Below the pieces are notes generated by a model. The model made no database searches and was not told the DNA's origin. It was given only the letters and a program-made list of their open reading frames with translations. A DNA stretch of 64,000 nucleotides from Schistocerca nitens (lineage: Eukaryota > Arthropoda > Insecta > Orthoptera > Acrididae), in NCBI RefSeq assembly GCF_023898315.1, contig NC_064615.1:733567450-733631449 (forward strand), written 5' to 3'. Numbering within the stretch: the first letter of the stretch is position 1; the number at the start of each line of letters is the position of its first letter. Shown piece by piece: positions 42,294 to 54,535 of the stretch. A program made the translations under genes and the position numbers.

Positions 42294-42830
42294 GGACTAG
42301 CGATAAGGAGAAATGTAGGAGTTTTGGAGAACATGAGACGAGCTGTTTGGGTAACATGGTTTCACTGAGTGTCAACAGATAAAACCCCACAGCATAGTTT
42401 GTGTCCAAAAGGGGAAGGCTTGTGGTGCAAGTACTGGCTGAGCAATGCTACAGGCGTACAATATACCCACAAACATTCCCTACCACTTGCTGTAATGGAT
42501 GCAATTACGCCTATACATAGGGATCTGGCAAATAAAAATCTACTGAATATTGGTATAATGGATGCAATAATAACATTCTATGATGGTGCAATTTCAAGGA
42601 TCATTTTTATGAAAAAATTGAACATCCAGAAGGGACGGAATATGGCTTCTGCTCTAACTGCTATTGGTAAGCGGCGGGTAACCAAAGCAGAGACAGCTGC
42701 AGAAGCTGCTACGAAGGAGTTAAGAATTAAGAAAAGAATGAAGGAAAAAAATATGGAGGATAAGGAAACAGGAGAACAACTGCAGCAGGAATGTTCTAAC
42801 GAGCGTAGTGGCAAGTTAATAAATCTGTAA
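41859..42830 (+). pseudogene. Mutator-like transposase, C-terminal part (copy 2)
   Basis: It starts at the equivalent of the middle of copy 1 (34530) and runs to the end of the protein. About 230 bases overlap copy 1 at roughly 93-95 percent identity, so it is a separate copy. In-frame stops: TAA 42291-42293 (a Tyr codon in relatives) and TGA 42366-42368; otherwise one frame to TAA 42828. Later blocks: ENMRRAVWVTWFH, STDKTPQHSLCPKGEGLWCKY, and a basic Lys/Glu-rich C-terminus (AETAAEAATKELRIKKRMK). Confidence 0.78.
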
Positions 42831-43739
42831 ATCTTCTTTCGCGATTTACCGAAAACTTGAATTTTCATCATTCAGGTACACTTTTCTCCTAAATAACTGA
42901 AGTTAAACTCACAAAAATTGACATAGATATTTAGAATGACCTCCTCTACCTCCCTTGTCTGATTTTCCACGAAAAATTTGTGACATGTTGATGGTGTCGG
43001 TGATATTTGAGCTACGTTTTTAAATACTTTAGTTGTAGTAAAATAAATTAATAGTCTTTTCCACAGATCAGCATCAGGGAAGGAAAGTGGAGGCCTTAAA
43101 ACACTTATGTGAATGTTGTCTGTACTCCGACTCTTTTTAAAAGCTGTGCAGCCAGTGGTTCCAAAGAAAATGGTACCGCAGTGAAATAGGGTTACGGTTT
43201 TTACAGTATTATAAACATTATTGTCAGTACCAAAATATAATAAATATCTCAATGATTTTTTGGGAAATGATTTGATAAATGACCCTAATTTTGTATACGA
43301 ATTTTGCACTATCTCTCATTTAAAGAACAGTTGCACTATGACGGTGAAGATGTTGCTAAAAATACAGGCAGTTCAAGGGTGTGTTCCTTTAACAGTAAAA
43401 GTACTAATGAAATTCAACAATCATTCTAATAACATTTATGTACTCTAAAAATTAACTGACAGCTGCTCGGACTGTAAGATATTTTGGGACCATATGTTTC
43501 ATTTCTGTTCTGCGTAAAGAAGTGAATGCTTTCTAAGGATACCAGTAGTAATGAGATCTGCTAATGTAACTATCTGAAGATCTTATCAGTGTCAATATTT
43601 TACAATAATTAAACTGGTAAATGCTCCACATGCCCAAGTTACCAGTGCTCCCATATCAGTAATTCGTTTCATGTAATGAATATCAGCTTTCTTATTTTAT
43701 GTTCAGACAGCAAGCATTATTGAGGGCTGGGTGGTTGGT
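42831..43739. other. Non-coding after the Mutator-like copy
   Basis: Possibly the 3' non-coding part of the Mutator-like element; no terminal inverted repeat could be matched to the region before copy 1. The short open frames show no family motif. Confidence 0.4.
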
Positions 43740-43930
43740 AGGTTGGTTGGATGATTAAAGAGATCAGACTACTATGTCATCAGCCCCTGACAGCGAGTTT
43801 AGTACCTAAACGATTACAGATACCACCCGTATTGTTAATGACAAATCACTCTTCCACTGCTTGCTAAAATGTGCTACTCTTTCGTGTCCAATGTGTAAAT
43901 CAAAACTGAGGAGCAGTTAAGGTATTTCTA
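43740..43930 (+). repeat. Unclassified repeat shared with 49275-49440
   Basis: The two segments share TAGTACCTAAA, TTAATGACAAA-CACT, CCACTGCTTGCTA against CCATTGCTTGCTA, and AAATCAAA. The second copy directly follows the unclassified repeat at 48755-49270. Confidence 0.65.
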
Positions 43931-44224
43931 GTGGTTATAATTTTTAATGAAAAACTAGCTACTTGATACAACTTTCAGTAGCCGTTTCTTCATTTACGCA
44001 CTTATAGTTTACCTTACAACAATCGCAGGCGACTGGGAAACCGTGATCTGAATGGATTATTTCCGATTTCGGTTGACATGATCTACTGATAGGGTTCGAG
44101 TATGATGCTATTGTAATAGCGTGTGGGCCATGTTTACATGGAATGTACCAGGACCTCTGGTCCAACTGAACTAATCATTGACAATTTTCAGCCATTGCTG
44201 GACTTCATATTCCCAAATAAAATA

Positions 44225-44580
44225 TAATTTTTATGGATGGCAATGCGCCATGTCAGCAGGCCAAAATTGTCCTCATTTTTTTGAAAAAGGTTTGAGACAA
44301 TTCGAGCGAATTATTTGGTCACTCAGATCGCCTGATATCAATCCTATCGAAATTTATGAGACATAGTCGAGAGGTCATTTTGTTCACAAGATCCTGCACC
44401 GACAAGACTGTCGCAATTACGGACGACTGTAGAGGCATCATGGCTCAATATTCCTGTAGGAGATGTCCAGAGAGTTGTTGAGTCCTTGCCACGTAGAGCT
44501 GTCAAGCAAAACAAGGACCGAAACAGTTTTAGAAGATATCTCATGACTTTTGTCACCTCAGTGTAATACTTCTGTTGATG
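44225..44580 (+). pseudogene. Tc1-like transposase C-terminal relic
   Basis: The plus strand reads MDGNAPCQQAKIV (QDNAPxHxA block of Tc1 transposases), then after a shift WSLRSPDINPIEIYE with the catalytic Glu, and in other frames the usual ending (ESLPRRAVKQ). Stops and frameshifts throughout; the N-terminal half and the ends were not recognised. Confidence 0.7.
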
Positions 44581-44799
44581 AAAAATAGTCAGAAACCTTT
44601 TACATTACTACACAGTCATGGTCATATTAAATTTTTTCAATAGGAGTAACATTATCAGGGAGTTGCTATTGCAGTAGTAGCCGGTAGTGTTATACTTGGC
44701 GACCGAGAGAGGATGTTCTTCAAGTTTTTGTTCAATAAAATTCAGACTGTAGCATAAATACTAAGGATGAAACAAACGTATTATCAGCACTGAATATCC

Positions 44800-47700
44800 A
44801 GCCGCACAAGTTGGAAGAAAAGTCTATAGGAAAAGTAACAACTGATATTACAGAAGTTATGAAGCAAGCTGCACCTCTTATTCCGCATTATAATGGATAC
44901 AAGAACGGTAATAGATCGCATAGCACAGGGCGTACACAGGGATATAATGGAGCTTGATAGCGGTCCCCGAAATAAATATACAGATGATGCCCCACTAAAG
45001 CACCAGATATATGTCGAATACCAAGTGTATGTAAACGATCAGACTGAGATGATAAAACCACTATAAATAAAACAGTAGCCTGTGGATAGAATAAATAAGG
45101 AAGCTTGCGTGGCAGATAATATTCATGTGAATGAATTGGCTGCCTTGTTCAATTTTCCGCAAACAGGTAAAAATCAAGTACATTAGTACTTATTTTATGT
45201 ATATCGGTTTTCATGTTCTCAATCCTAGTATTGGAAACGATTGTCGTTTTGTCTACTTTGTCAAACTGTTCCCGATGTTAACGCCCCGCAGTGTACATGT
45301 AGAGTTGGACCAGGACAGTGAACAATATGTGACTATGATCGATCTGTTAAAAATTTTATCTACACAAATCAAGGCACAAGTTTGTAGCTTAATGGGCACT
45401 AAATAACAGCATTAAGAATCAAGTACAAGCAAGTGGTATTAGTGACTTTAACAATCAAATGAAAACACAAGCTGCTGTCATTACGATGCGGGGCGTTAAG
45501 ACTGGTCAACAGATTGACGAAATAGACAGAAAGTAATCTTTTTGAGTAATAGGATTGAGGATATGAAAACCGATATAGATAACATAAATACTAATGTTGT
45601 CAATATGAGGGAACAGTTAAATGAAATGAAAGACAGAGAGATTCAGAAATCGTTAAGATCCAAGAACGTGTGGAACCTCTAGTGATAACGAAAGTGGATT
45701 AAAAGGTTTTCTATTTGAAAACCGAAATTATTGATGTACGCAGGAATGAAACAGCGCAGTGTCGGATTCTGAAAAAGAAATGGGTAAACAAGTATCAAAT
45801 TGCGAACAGAAGTGTGATCAGAAGACTTCACAAATTTAAGGCAAAATACGCTACCTCGGGAAAAAATATTGAGGCAAACCGAAATGCGTTATTAACACAG
45901 TTGCTTATGATAAACTGTTCCATGGCGAAAAACACTATGATCCTTCCAAAATGGCGAAAGGATTTTTCCTGAAGATTTGACAAATCACGAAAAGCTGTAT
46001 GTGGTAATCAGTGCCTCAGCGGGTGATGCTAAGAGATAGGGTCTAAAGCTGAACACAGATCAGATTTCTTTTAGTGATTTCAAACTAAAGTTTACCGAAG
46101 AAAAATCGTCAGATCAGAAACAAGACTGATTTTGATGTGAATTCATTATGGCCAGAATGTATGACAATAGGGGCAGAAACTCCATAAAAGATTCCTGCGG
46201 ATCCTAGTAACGACAACTGACTCGCTTAAGAAGCAGACAGTCCGATTCTGAGATTATTTAGGAGCTACGGAAAAACCTGCCAGAGGATCTGAAGAGATAC
46301 GTGGGAGATAATCATAAAAGGTTTTTTGAATATCTGGAAAGAGTTGATGAAGATCATTAGCGAGGTAATTGTGATTATCACAAGAATAGTAACAGCAGTC
46401 GTGGTAACCACAATGGCAGTGGACAACGACAGCGATAAATATCGCGTCAACACGGCTCAATGAGGAAGCGGCAGAGGTCGAGGTACTTCAGCCGCTGGCG
46501 TCAGAAAATTTATATCGCGATATTAGCACGACGGCAACGACGTGGAAATTAAGGAATGTGTATGTTGCGGGCCAAACTGAAGCGGACAGGTTTTTACGGC
46601 TCGAACATAGGAAACAACACAGAAATAAACGTTATCAATTCTATACACAAGAAAAGACACTGCGAAGCGTTGCAGGCCACAACAAAAGTAGGGACAGGTG
46701 TGACCATGGATGAGTCTATCACGCAGGCAACGAAACGAACCCCGACCTTGAGAACGGAACGCTTGTCAGCTACAGAAAAATGCGACCGATCAGCTGTCCA
46801 TGCAGAAGCTTTAGCAATGGCAGCACAACAGAGTGATCACGTCACATTTGACAGCAATGAGCTTGATTCGATAGCTAATGATACCCCAGCAGGAGAAAAT
46901 ACGTGCACGTTCTTGGGCCGACAACAATTTAAATAATCAAAAAATTTGCGAAAATGAGCTGTTAGGAATTGAAGATTGGCACGAACAGACCGACGATCCG
47001 TACAAAGGTCTAAAGCAATGCGAGGTGGAGATTTTTAAGAGAAGGTTAGATGGTAATGTAATTAACGGCGCACGACCTTGGCAAGCGGCATACACTAAAG
47101 AGGTGGTAAATAGTGAATAAAATGGTGCTGCTCGAAGTACGTGAGCTGCCAATAACATCGAGATTAAGAGTAGGGGCATAAGTACAGTTGCAAAGAGTAG
47201 AATAATGGAGGAATTTGAAACCATAGAATACAAGACGAAGGATTCCTGACTGACGAAACGCCTACGCAACAAACTGTTGTCAATAGCCTAGAAGAGATGA
47301 ACTCGGACAATTGCTTACGAATTATCGAGGTCGACGACGGTTACACAGAATAGGAAGCAAAAGCTGACATCATTTGAACAGACGAAGTTGGCAGCTCAGG
47401 CGACGAGTGATAGCAAAGAGGTGGAAACCGCGACCCTGAATATTTGAGATCTGACCAAAGATCAGAGGAAGTATTTGAAATCTGTCTAAGCAAAGCGTTT
47501 GTGTTAGAACCATATAGTGATCCACTGTGGTCAGATTCTGAAGATAGTTAGGATGAAGAATATATCGAGCGACAGGAATAAATAAAGACATAACGAAAAA
47601 TTGTCTTGTACCAGAAGATGAAGTAATTCAAAACATAACGCACAAGTGAACACAGAACTGGGAAAGAAAGACCACCGGCCGATGAAAGACTTTGACATCA

Positions 47701-47800
47701 AAAGCCAAATAAACTCCGTACATATATACACAAAATTCTCAGGGATGAAATTAGAAATCTTCAAAACTTGTTATGGTCAGATCAGGAAAATTGAATTACA
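44800..47800 (+). pseudogene. Decayed LTR-retrotransposon gag-like region
   Basis: Short plus-strand frames separated by stops resemble gag: a coiled-coil stretch at 45550-45680 (INTNVVNMREQLNEMKDREI), a capsid-like stretch at 45720-46350 (ending RYVGDNHKRFFEYLERVDED) and a Gly/Arg/Asn-rich basic tail about 46370-46500. Downstream frames at 46556-47120 are acidic and unassigned. No protease, RT or LTR was identified. It may be a relative of the gypsy-type element at 36-42 kb, but nucleotide similarity is not obvious. Confidence 0.45.
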
Positions 47801-48754
47801 CCAAGTATAGTAGCACATAGTGGCAGAATAAATAGATGGTGTTGGGAAATCATGTTTTCAATTTTAAATATATTTTCAGTAATTAGTTTGAAATGCAGAG
47901 AACCCACAGTAACGCATATTATGATGCACCCAAAATCAAAGAAACCACTAGGTGTCTGCAATATAGTGGATTAGAAATTATATGTCTACAAAACATAATA
48001 AAACGGGGTACTGTTTGGAACTAAGTTAAATCCATCCAAACAGGTCTAACAAGGTCCAGCGGTACCGACAGGTCGCCGTGTCGTATTCAGCCGATAGGCG
48101 TCTCAAGATGCGGATATGGAGGAGCACGTGATCATAAGACTGCTCTCCAGACCGTGGACAGTTTTAGCGACCGGAGACACTACTTCTGACAAGTAGCTCC
48201 TCAGTTAGCCTCACAATGGCTGGCACTGTTCAGAAACCTGACCAAAATATAGAGAAAAATATTATAAAATGTTTTATTCTCACGAAAATTTGTTCTTGTA
48301 GCTCCATGTTACACTGTTTTGAAAACTTGTTATTTTACTAATACGAATCTGTAAGTTACAGATTCTTAACGATCCAATTGTGTATGTAATGAAGTGGATG
48401 TTCCATAAAATGGAATGGTACCGGAAGGACTGCATGGATAATGAGATACAGCCTTATAAGTAAAAAAGTAAATAGTTAAAGGGAAATGAGAGAGTGACAA
48501 CATTAGAAATGGGGTCATATTCTTCTGCTAAGTGAACACAGCAACAATCGTGTTTCAAATAGATTACCAGAAAAATTTGCTTATCGTAAATAGTGTTTGT
48601 GTTGTTCTGCTGGTCTGCGTAAAAATTCACGCTGCCAAAAGCACCCATTTGGTGGAGGTAATAATTTCTGCTAATTGTTTTTCTCGTTCTCAAACTGAAA
48701 GTAAATCTTCAGTGAAACGTCAAGTGTGCTCAGCGACACAAGGAAAGCGGCTAA
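47801..48754. other. No feature recognised
   Basis: AT-rich DNA with no open frame of interest and no recognisable repeat end. Confidence 0.5.
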
Positions 48755-49275
48755 ATTGAACAGTAATACCTCAGATGTGGAAGATTACTGGGTAACTATT
48801 CATGATAGTTATTGTCTGGCCTTGAATCACAAAAAGCCGGTTCCAAGAAGATAATGTTCAGAGCCTTTTATACTTCAAGAGCCATGAATACGTTTGCCGC
48901 CTTTATATTAACTATAGATGCGCGCCGCAGCCACCAACTTTATCGTAAAGTCAAGCTGAGTACTGTAATCTATCATGAAACAGTTAATTGCTTCTTCTGC
49001 ACATAATAACTGCTTTTAGTTCAACTTCGTGTGGAGAACCTTAATTAATCCTTAATTATTGTACTAATACAGGAAAGTTATCCTAGTGGTGCAACATATC
49101 AAAGTATTCTAATTTATTAAACTGCAAAAATAAATTCTTGCTCTAACGGTGTTTAGAAACTATTGTGTAGTAGTAGATTTCTTAAGGGTTCAGTTACTCT
49201 TCGTTTTGAGATACTCCACATGATTTTCAGAGCAGGATACTTAACGTTTAAACAAAATGTAGGCACAGAGAAAAG
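48755..49275 (+). repeat. Unclassified dispersed repeat, copy 2
   Basis: Counterpart of 31730-32560 without the SINE: CAGATGTGGAAGATTACTGG against CGGATGTGGACGATTGCTGA, then the shared blocks listed for copy 1. Same orientation. Confidence 0.75.
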
Positions 49276-49503
49276 AAGTAGGTCATCAATCCCTGAGAGC
49301 CAGTATAGTACCTAAATGTTAATAAATAACACGTTTACTATTATTAATGACAAACCACTGTTCCATTGCTTGCTACATGTGCTATTATTTCACTTTCAGC
49401 ATTTAAATCAAATTTTAATACCAAGTTCAGGTATTAGGAAACTACACACTTAAAGTCGGAGATGAGATTTACCATCTGGGCCGTAACATTACTGAAGAAG
49501 AGA

Positions 49504-49703
49504 GCCGGCCGGAGTGGCCGAGCGGTTCTAGGCGCTTCAGTCCGGAACAGCGTGACCGCTATGGTCGCAGGTTCGAATCCTACCTTGGGCATGGATGTGT
49601 GTGATGTCCTTAGGTTAGTTAGGTTTCAGTAGTTGTAAGGTCTAGGGGACTGATGACCTTAGCAGTTAAGTCTCATAGTGCTCAGAGCCATTTCAACCAT
49701 TTT
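49504..49703 (+). mobile_element. tRNA-derived SINE, Leu/Ser-like head (full length)
   Basis: Head GCCGGCCGGAGTGGCCGAGC with GGTTCTAGGCG, box B GGTTCGAATCC, common tail ending CCATTTCAACCATTTT. A perfect 11-bp target duplication, TGAAGAAGAGA, is at 49493-49503 and 49704-49714. Confidence 0.93.
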
Positions 49704-49739
49704 TGAAGAAGAGATTATATGAAACTGAGACTGGCAACG

Positions 49740-50203
49740 GTAAGACAAACGTTTATGAAGACTAGAAACTAGTTGACACCGAAAATAGATTTAAGAGATT
49801 AGAAGTCTTTTGTGAAAGAGTGTATGGAATGTAGAACATGGACAATAAGCAATTTAGATAAAAAGAGAACAGAAGCTTTTGAAACTTGGTGCTACAGAAG
49901 AATGCTGAAGAATAGATGGTTGCATCACGTAACTAATGAGGAGGTACTGAACACAACTGGGAGAAAATAAATTTGTGACACAAACTTATTAAAGGAAGGG
50001 TTCAGTTGATAGAATACATCCTGAGTCATCATGGAATCACCAATTTAGTGTTGGAGTAGGGGGGAGGTAGAAATCGTGGAGAGAGACCAGGAAATGAATA
50101 TAATAAGCAGATACAGAAGGATGTAAGTTGAAATAGTTATTCGGAGATGGAAAGGATTGCACATTCAGCATTCAGAGCTTCTTCAATCCACACAACAACA
50201 TCA
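49740..50203 (+). mobile_element. RTE 3'-end relic
   Basis: The plus strand matches the C-terminal coding part of the intact RTE: AFETWCYRRMLKNRWLHHV against EAFEMWCYRRMLKIRWVDHV, then the end of the frame and the (CAA)n tail (cacaacaacatc). Frameshifts and stops present. A SINE is inserted in its tail. Confidence 0.85.
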
Positions 50204-50403
50204 AAAAATGGTTCAAAAGGCTCTGAGCACTATGGGACTTCACATCTGAGGTCATCAGTCCCCAAGAGCTTATAACTACTTAAACCTAACTAACCTAAGG
50301 ATATCACACACATCCATGCCCTTGGCATGATTCGAACCTGCGACCGTAGTGGTCGCGCGGTTCCAGACTGAAGCGCCTAGAAGCGCTCGTCCACTGTGGC
50401 CGG
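50204..50403 (-). mobile_element. tRNA-derived SINE, Leu/Ser-like head
   Basis: On the minus strand GCCGGCCACAGTGGACGAGC, box B GGTTCGAATCATG (substituted), common tail. It lies between two CAACAAC runs, consistent with insertion in the (CAA)n tail of the preceding RTE relic. Confidence 0.85.
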
Positions 50404-50424
50404 CCAACAACAACAATAACAATG

Positions 50425-50715
50425 GTAAAACAGAGATTTCAAAACCAGGTTTTAAACTGCAAAACATTCCAGGAACTATTGTGGCCTCTGGTCATAATTT
50501 GTTGTTAATGAACTGCAGATCAAAACTGATGAATTTGTTGAAATGTGGGTTACAGCGGAAATGGAACGTTGATAATTTGAAAGAACCAAAGATTATTGAA
50601 GGTTTCGAATGGAGCATTAGGCAACAATTGACTTGGACTGATGTAAGTAACAATATAGAAGACGAATGAGTGGTCTTGGGAGATGGAATAGTGGAGGCAG
50701 TAGAGTGTAAATCAG
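50425..50715 (+). mobile_element. RTE relic, endonuclease-to-RT linker part
   Basis: The plus strand reads QRFQNQVLNCKTFPG, SGHNLLLMNCRSKLMNLLK and NLKEPKIIEGFEWSIRQQLT, matching the region after the endonuclease of the intact RTE (about residues 250-330). It comes after a 3' end of another RTE piece, so either two copies lie head to tail or one was rearranged. Confidence 0.85.
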
Positions 50716-51432
50716 GTGTTGTTGCAGCAGCCTCATACCCGAGTTTGCAACTTGTCGTGGAGTGTTAGGTTGAGACACCTGTCACATTTTGCAGCTGGGT
50801 GCTAAAATACTATTAGTGCAGCATTCTGCAATGCAGCAGTCTGCTGTAGAGGCTATGTGCCATGGCTCAACACTTCACTGCTGTAGCTACATACGTGACA
50901 AGAAACGAGCTCCTGTCACAACACAGGTGGCCAGAACATTTCACATAAATGCCTGTCGCTCAGCCATCAGCACCTCTTGTCCTTGGACGTATACTGTTTT
51001 CTGGACTCCATTCCAGCTTAAAGTCTAATGTTGGGCAGAGCAGCTTCACCCTCACTGAGCTGCAGTATCAGATAACTGCTGATGTGTCAGCTACCAGCTA
51101 TACTGTATGGCTCTGGAATGCGAGTCTTTGCACCTGGCAGGGAGTGGAGAATGTCATCACCACCTCAGCTGACTTCAACACTTGCCTCTAGATGATGTAG
51201 TGGTTATCCATCAGCGCAGCTGAATGCCCACTCCAATGACATGCCTCTCTAGCTGTCAGCAGTGGTGACCTGTAGGTAATATTGTGGTTACCAGTGAGTG
51301 CAGCTGACTCAACAACCCACTGTCACGCTATCTCAGCGAACAGCAGCTATGGACTCCAATGGAGCGACTTATATATCGTAGAAAGTCACTCTCAGACGTC
51401 CGACCCGTCAGTCGGCAAGACTCACCGGAGGA
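50716..51432. other. Unassigned, perhaps the body of a decayed Penelope-like element
   Basis: No RT or GIY-YIG motif is readable; the only support is the ribozyme directly after it. Short open frames (50789-51191) show no family motif. Confidence 0.35.
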
Positions 51433-51495
51433 GAAACACCCCTCTGAAGATGTCCAGCGCAGCTCTGGACGAAACGTTAGGAGCTGAAGAGTTTC
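51433..51495 (+). ncRNA. Hammerhead ribozyme (type I), orphan copy
   Basis: CTGAAGA (51444-51450), stem II GTCCAG (51452-51457) with CTGGAC (51465-51470), GAAA (51471-51474), CGTT (51475-51478: a minimal stem III with GUU before the cleavage point). Stem I: CCT (51441-51443) with AGG (51479-51481), internal loop, then GAAAC (51433-51437) with GTTTC (51491-51495). All conserved core positions fit (CUGANGA and GAAA). Its sequence differs from the ribozyme at 39219, so it comes from a different element family. Confidence 0.72.
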
Positions 51496-51599
51496 ATGGA
51501 CCACGACCTTACATCCCTGAAGGTTTACCAGAAGATATGTCATCCGGTCGTGAAAGCCTTCATACTATGAATTAATAACACGAATTCTCCAACGCACAA

Positions 51600-53600
51600 A
51601 AATAATACAAACCAATCATCGCGACCGAGTGTTCATCAGTGACGAAAAAATCACGACGCTGAGGCAGTTAACTATGGAATACAAAATATACTTTGTCAAC
51701 ACCAATAAAATTCATTGCCTTTGGGACTGTACTTGATTAGGCTTTGGTAACTCATCATCAGCAAAAACAAAGCCTATTATGCCACAGATGTAGAGGCTAT
51801 GGTCGCCGCACGTACGACTTTTTCCAGTACCAGCCGGTTTCTCTCTAATAAGGACGCTTTATCCCCCGCCCCGATTCCCCCGCCCCCACTTAAGCTACCC
51901 TTACTGGGCTGCAATGATGCCAGACCGTCCACTTTAGAAATATTACCGCTTCTTTTATTATATTAGCTTCCATCGATGGTTCCAGTACACACACTCGCAA
52001 AATCGTACATGATATGATTTTTCCTATCCCCTAATTATGAAAGTCCGTTGTTTTATCATAGACTTATTCTCTTTTCGCCTTCTGCAATCCCTTGAACTGT
52101 TCGACCAGGTCGCGGCAGAGGGATGTCCACCCGTGAAAACTCTCTTTTTATTTCAGTAACCATTAGTATTGTCACATCAGCCTTCGAACTTCCAGACACC
52201 TAAGTTTGAATTCTCACAATGCTCACTTGCCCATCTCCATAGAAATGGCTATGAGTGGGTGCTAGCAGCTTCCATGAATGTTGATTATTCAGCACAATTA
52301 AAATTCAAATATTTCGTGATCCTTCACTCGGACCACGAAACGGTTTTCACCAGTCTCACTTTAATAAAAGCTTACATTTACCGCCATATTATTCCAGCTG
52401 ATTCGTTCTCTTCTTCTTTATTTTAATTTACAAACTTATTAATGCTGAGATGATGCTGTGCAGTAAGATGGCATAGCACGTCAAATTTCAGGTTGCAGTG
52501 GACTATTGAAACGAAGAAGTACTCTTTCAAGTAAACAATCATACAAATTGAATCTGTTATGGAATGTTGTTGACTATCACTGTATCAGCGCTTCTTTAAC
52601 TATCAAGGTAAAATTAGAGTATTTCCTTAAAGGTATTCTTCCACTTCTGGCAACATTTCGGAATGCAGTGAAATTTTACAGCAATTTGGAGACCGTTATT
52701 ATGTATTTCCCTCTCATTTCACAAAAAGTTATATGTTTACAAATACATTAACTGTTCTTTTCAACGGCTGGCGTCAATTTTCGAGGCTGAGATCTCTGTC
52801 AAAGAGGGGTTATTGTTTCTCGCAAGACATCATGCCATCTCCCCACTCGCGAAAATATCTTATTTACATTTTTCTTCAAATACCAAATCCTTAAATTTAT
52901 TCAACGATCTACTTGTAAGAGTTTCGTTAATATTTAATGCAGACATTACTTACAAGTAATTTTAAAACATCGCCATATGCCTCATATATCCACACATTAC
53001 GTGCCCGGTTATCCTCAGTTCACCAACGACTTGTGAACGACGAGTAGATAGTAATTGAATGAAAGATTGTTGATTAATTGATTCGGTATACAAAAACGTA
53101 ATAAAATTGTTGCATTGATTCACAAAATTTTACAATGATTAAATGCCAAAACAGTACCAGTCGGTATTTTTTGCTGTATATACAGAAAATTTGATTGTGT
53201 ACATCACAGGTTACAAAAACCAGTTTTTATGGAACTGACGGTACAAATAGTATGTGGCTCTTCTCATGCTCACCAAAAAGAGAGCAGAAAGAGATACTAT
53301 GTCATTGATAAACTGCAGACAGGGTACTTACTCATATGGAAAAAGAAACGCATGACCAAAAAGGAGTTACGCAACATAAACGAAACTTGGTATGCTTCTA
53401 CATCTGAAAGATGATATCTATTCAAATCTCACGCCAGTTGCTTAGGGGTGACGCTGTTACCGCTACTATGAGGATACGAATCATATTTGCGTTAAATCCA
53501 CGTTTTAATGGTCGTTGGCGTTAGTTATCCTTGAGATTGGACGTGTTGTGTTGATGTTAGTCAAGAATGCCCTTAAGGCCTCGCTGAATTGAAACGAGAT
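51600..53600. other. No feature recognised
   Basis: About 2 kb of AT-rich DNA without a gene, SINE or transposon end that I can recognise. Confidence 0.5.
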
Positions 53601-53619
53601 CGTGTAATAAGGCAAGGAG

Positions 53620-54535
53620 AACATGGATGATTCTTTTGCGACACTGCAGAATTACATGGTAGGAATACAGCCACTGCACATGATTGCTGGTAGTACTGGT
53701 CGCAAGAAGACCGGGCTTAAGACGGCTACATGGCATTGCCGAGAGAGAAAACCAACGCGTTCGGCGTTTGGCTCTGGCGCATCGCACTGCATCTGTTGCA
53801 GCAGTTGAGTAGCAAGTGGTGCCACAGTGACACAACGAACTGTTATAACTTGGTTATTTCAGGGACAGTTCCGGGCCACATGCCCTGTAGCATGCATTCC
53901 ACTGACCCGAAACCACCGCCATTTGCGATTTCAGTGGCGTCAAGCGAGAGCTCGTTGGAAGTCACGGTGGAGGGCTTTGTGTTTTCTGATGAAAGTTTGT
54001 TCTGCGTCGGTGCCAGTGGTGGCAGTGTGTTGGTTTGAAGGAGGCTAACTGAGGGGTCAAAACTAACCAGCCTGCCTGTTAGACAAACTGGACCTACACC
54101 TGCTGTTGTGGTCTACGGTGCGATTTCGTATGACACCGGGAGCACTCTTGTGACTACCCAGCGCACCTTGACTGCAAATGTGTAAGTCAGTCTGCTGATT
54201 CGATCTGTTCTGCTGCTGTTCATGAACAGCACTCCAACGAGTGTTTTCCCACACCATGCCGCTCGCCCAAATACCGCTGTTGTAACCCAACATTCTCTAT
54301 AGAGTGTCGACATGTTGCTTTGGCCTGCTCGACCACCAAATCACATATGGGTCATCGTCGGACGAGAATACCAGCGTCATCCACAAACAGCATTAAACGT
54401 CCCGGCACCGAACGACCAAGTGCAACAGGTATGGAACCCCATCCCACAAACTGACATCCGATGCCTATACAACACAATGCATGCATGTATGCAAATTTGC
54501 ATTCAACATTCTGGCGGTTACATCGCTTATTAATG
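53620..54535 (+). pseudogene. Tc1-like transposase relic (further family)
   Basis: The plus strand has FVFSDESLFCVGASGG (first catalytic Asp) near 53980 and a C-terminal part 54312-54533 with LLWPARPPNHIWVIVGRE (the SPDLSPIEHVWD block, degraded) and the ending YNTMHACMQICIQHSGGYIAY, a typical Tc1 terminus. The middle contains stops and frameshifts; the catalytic Glu is not preserved. Terminal repeats were not found. Confidence 0.75.
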
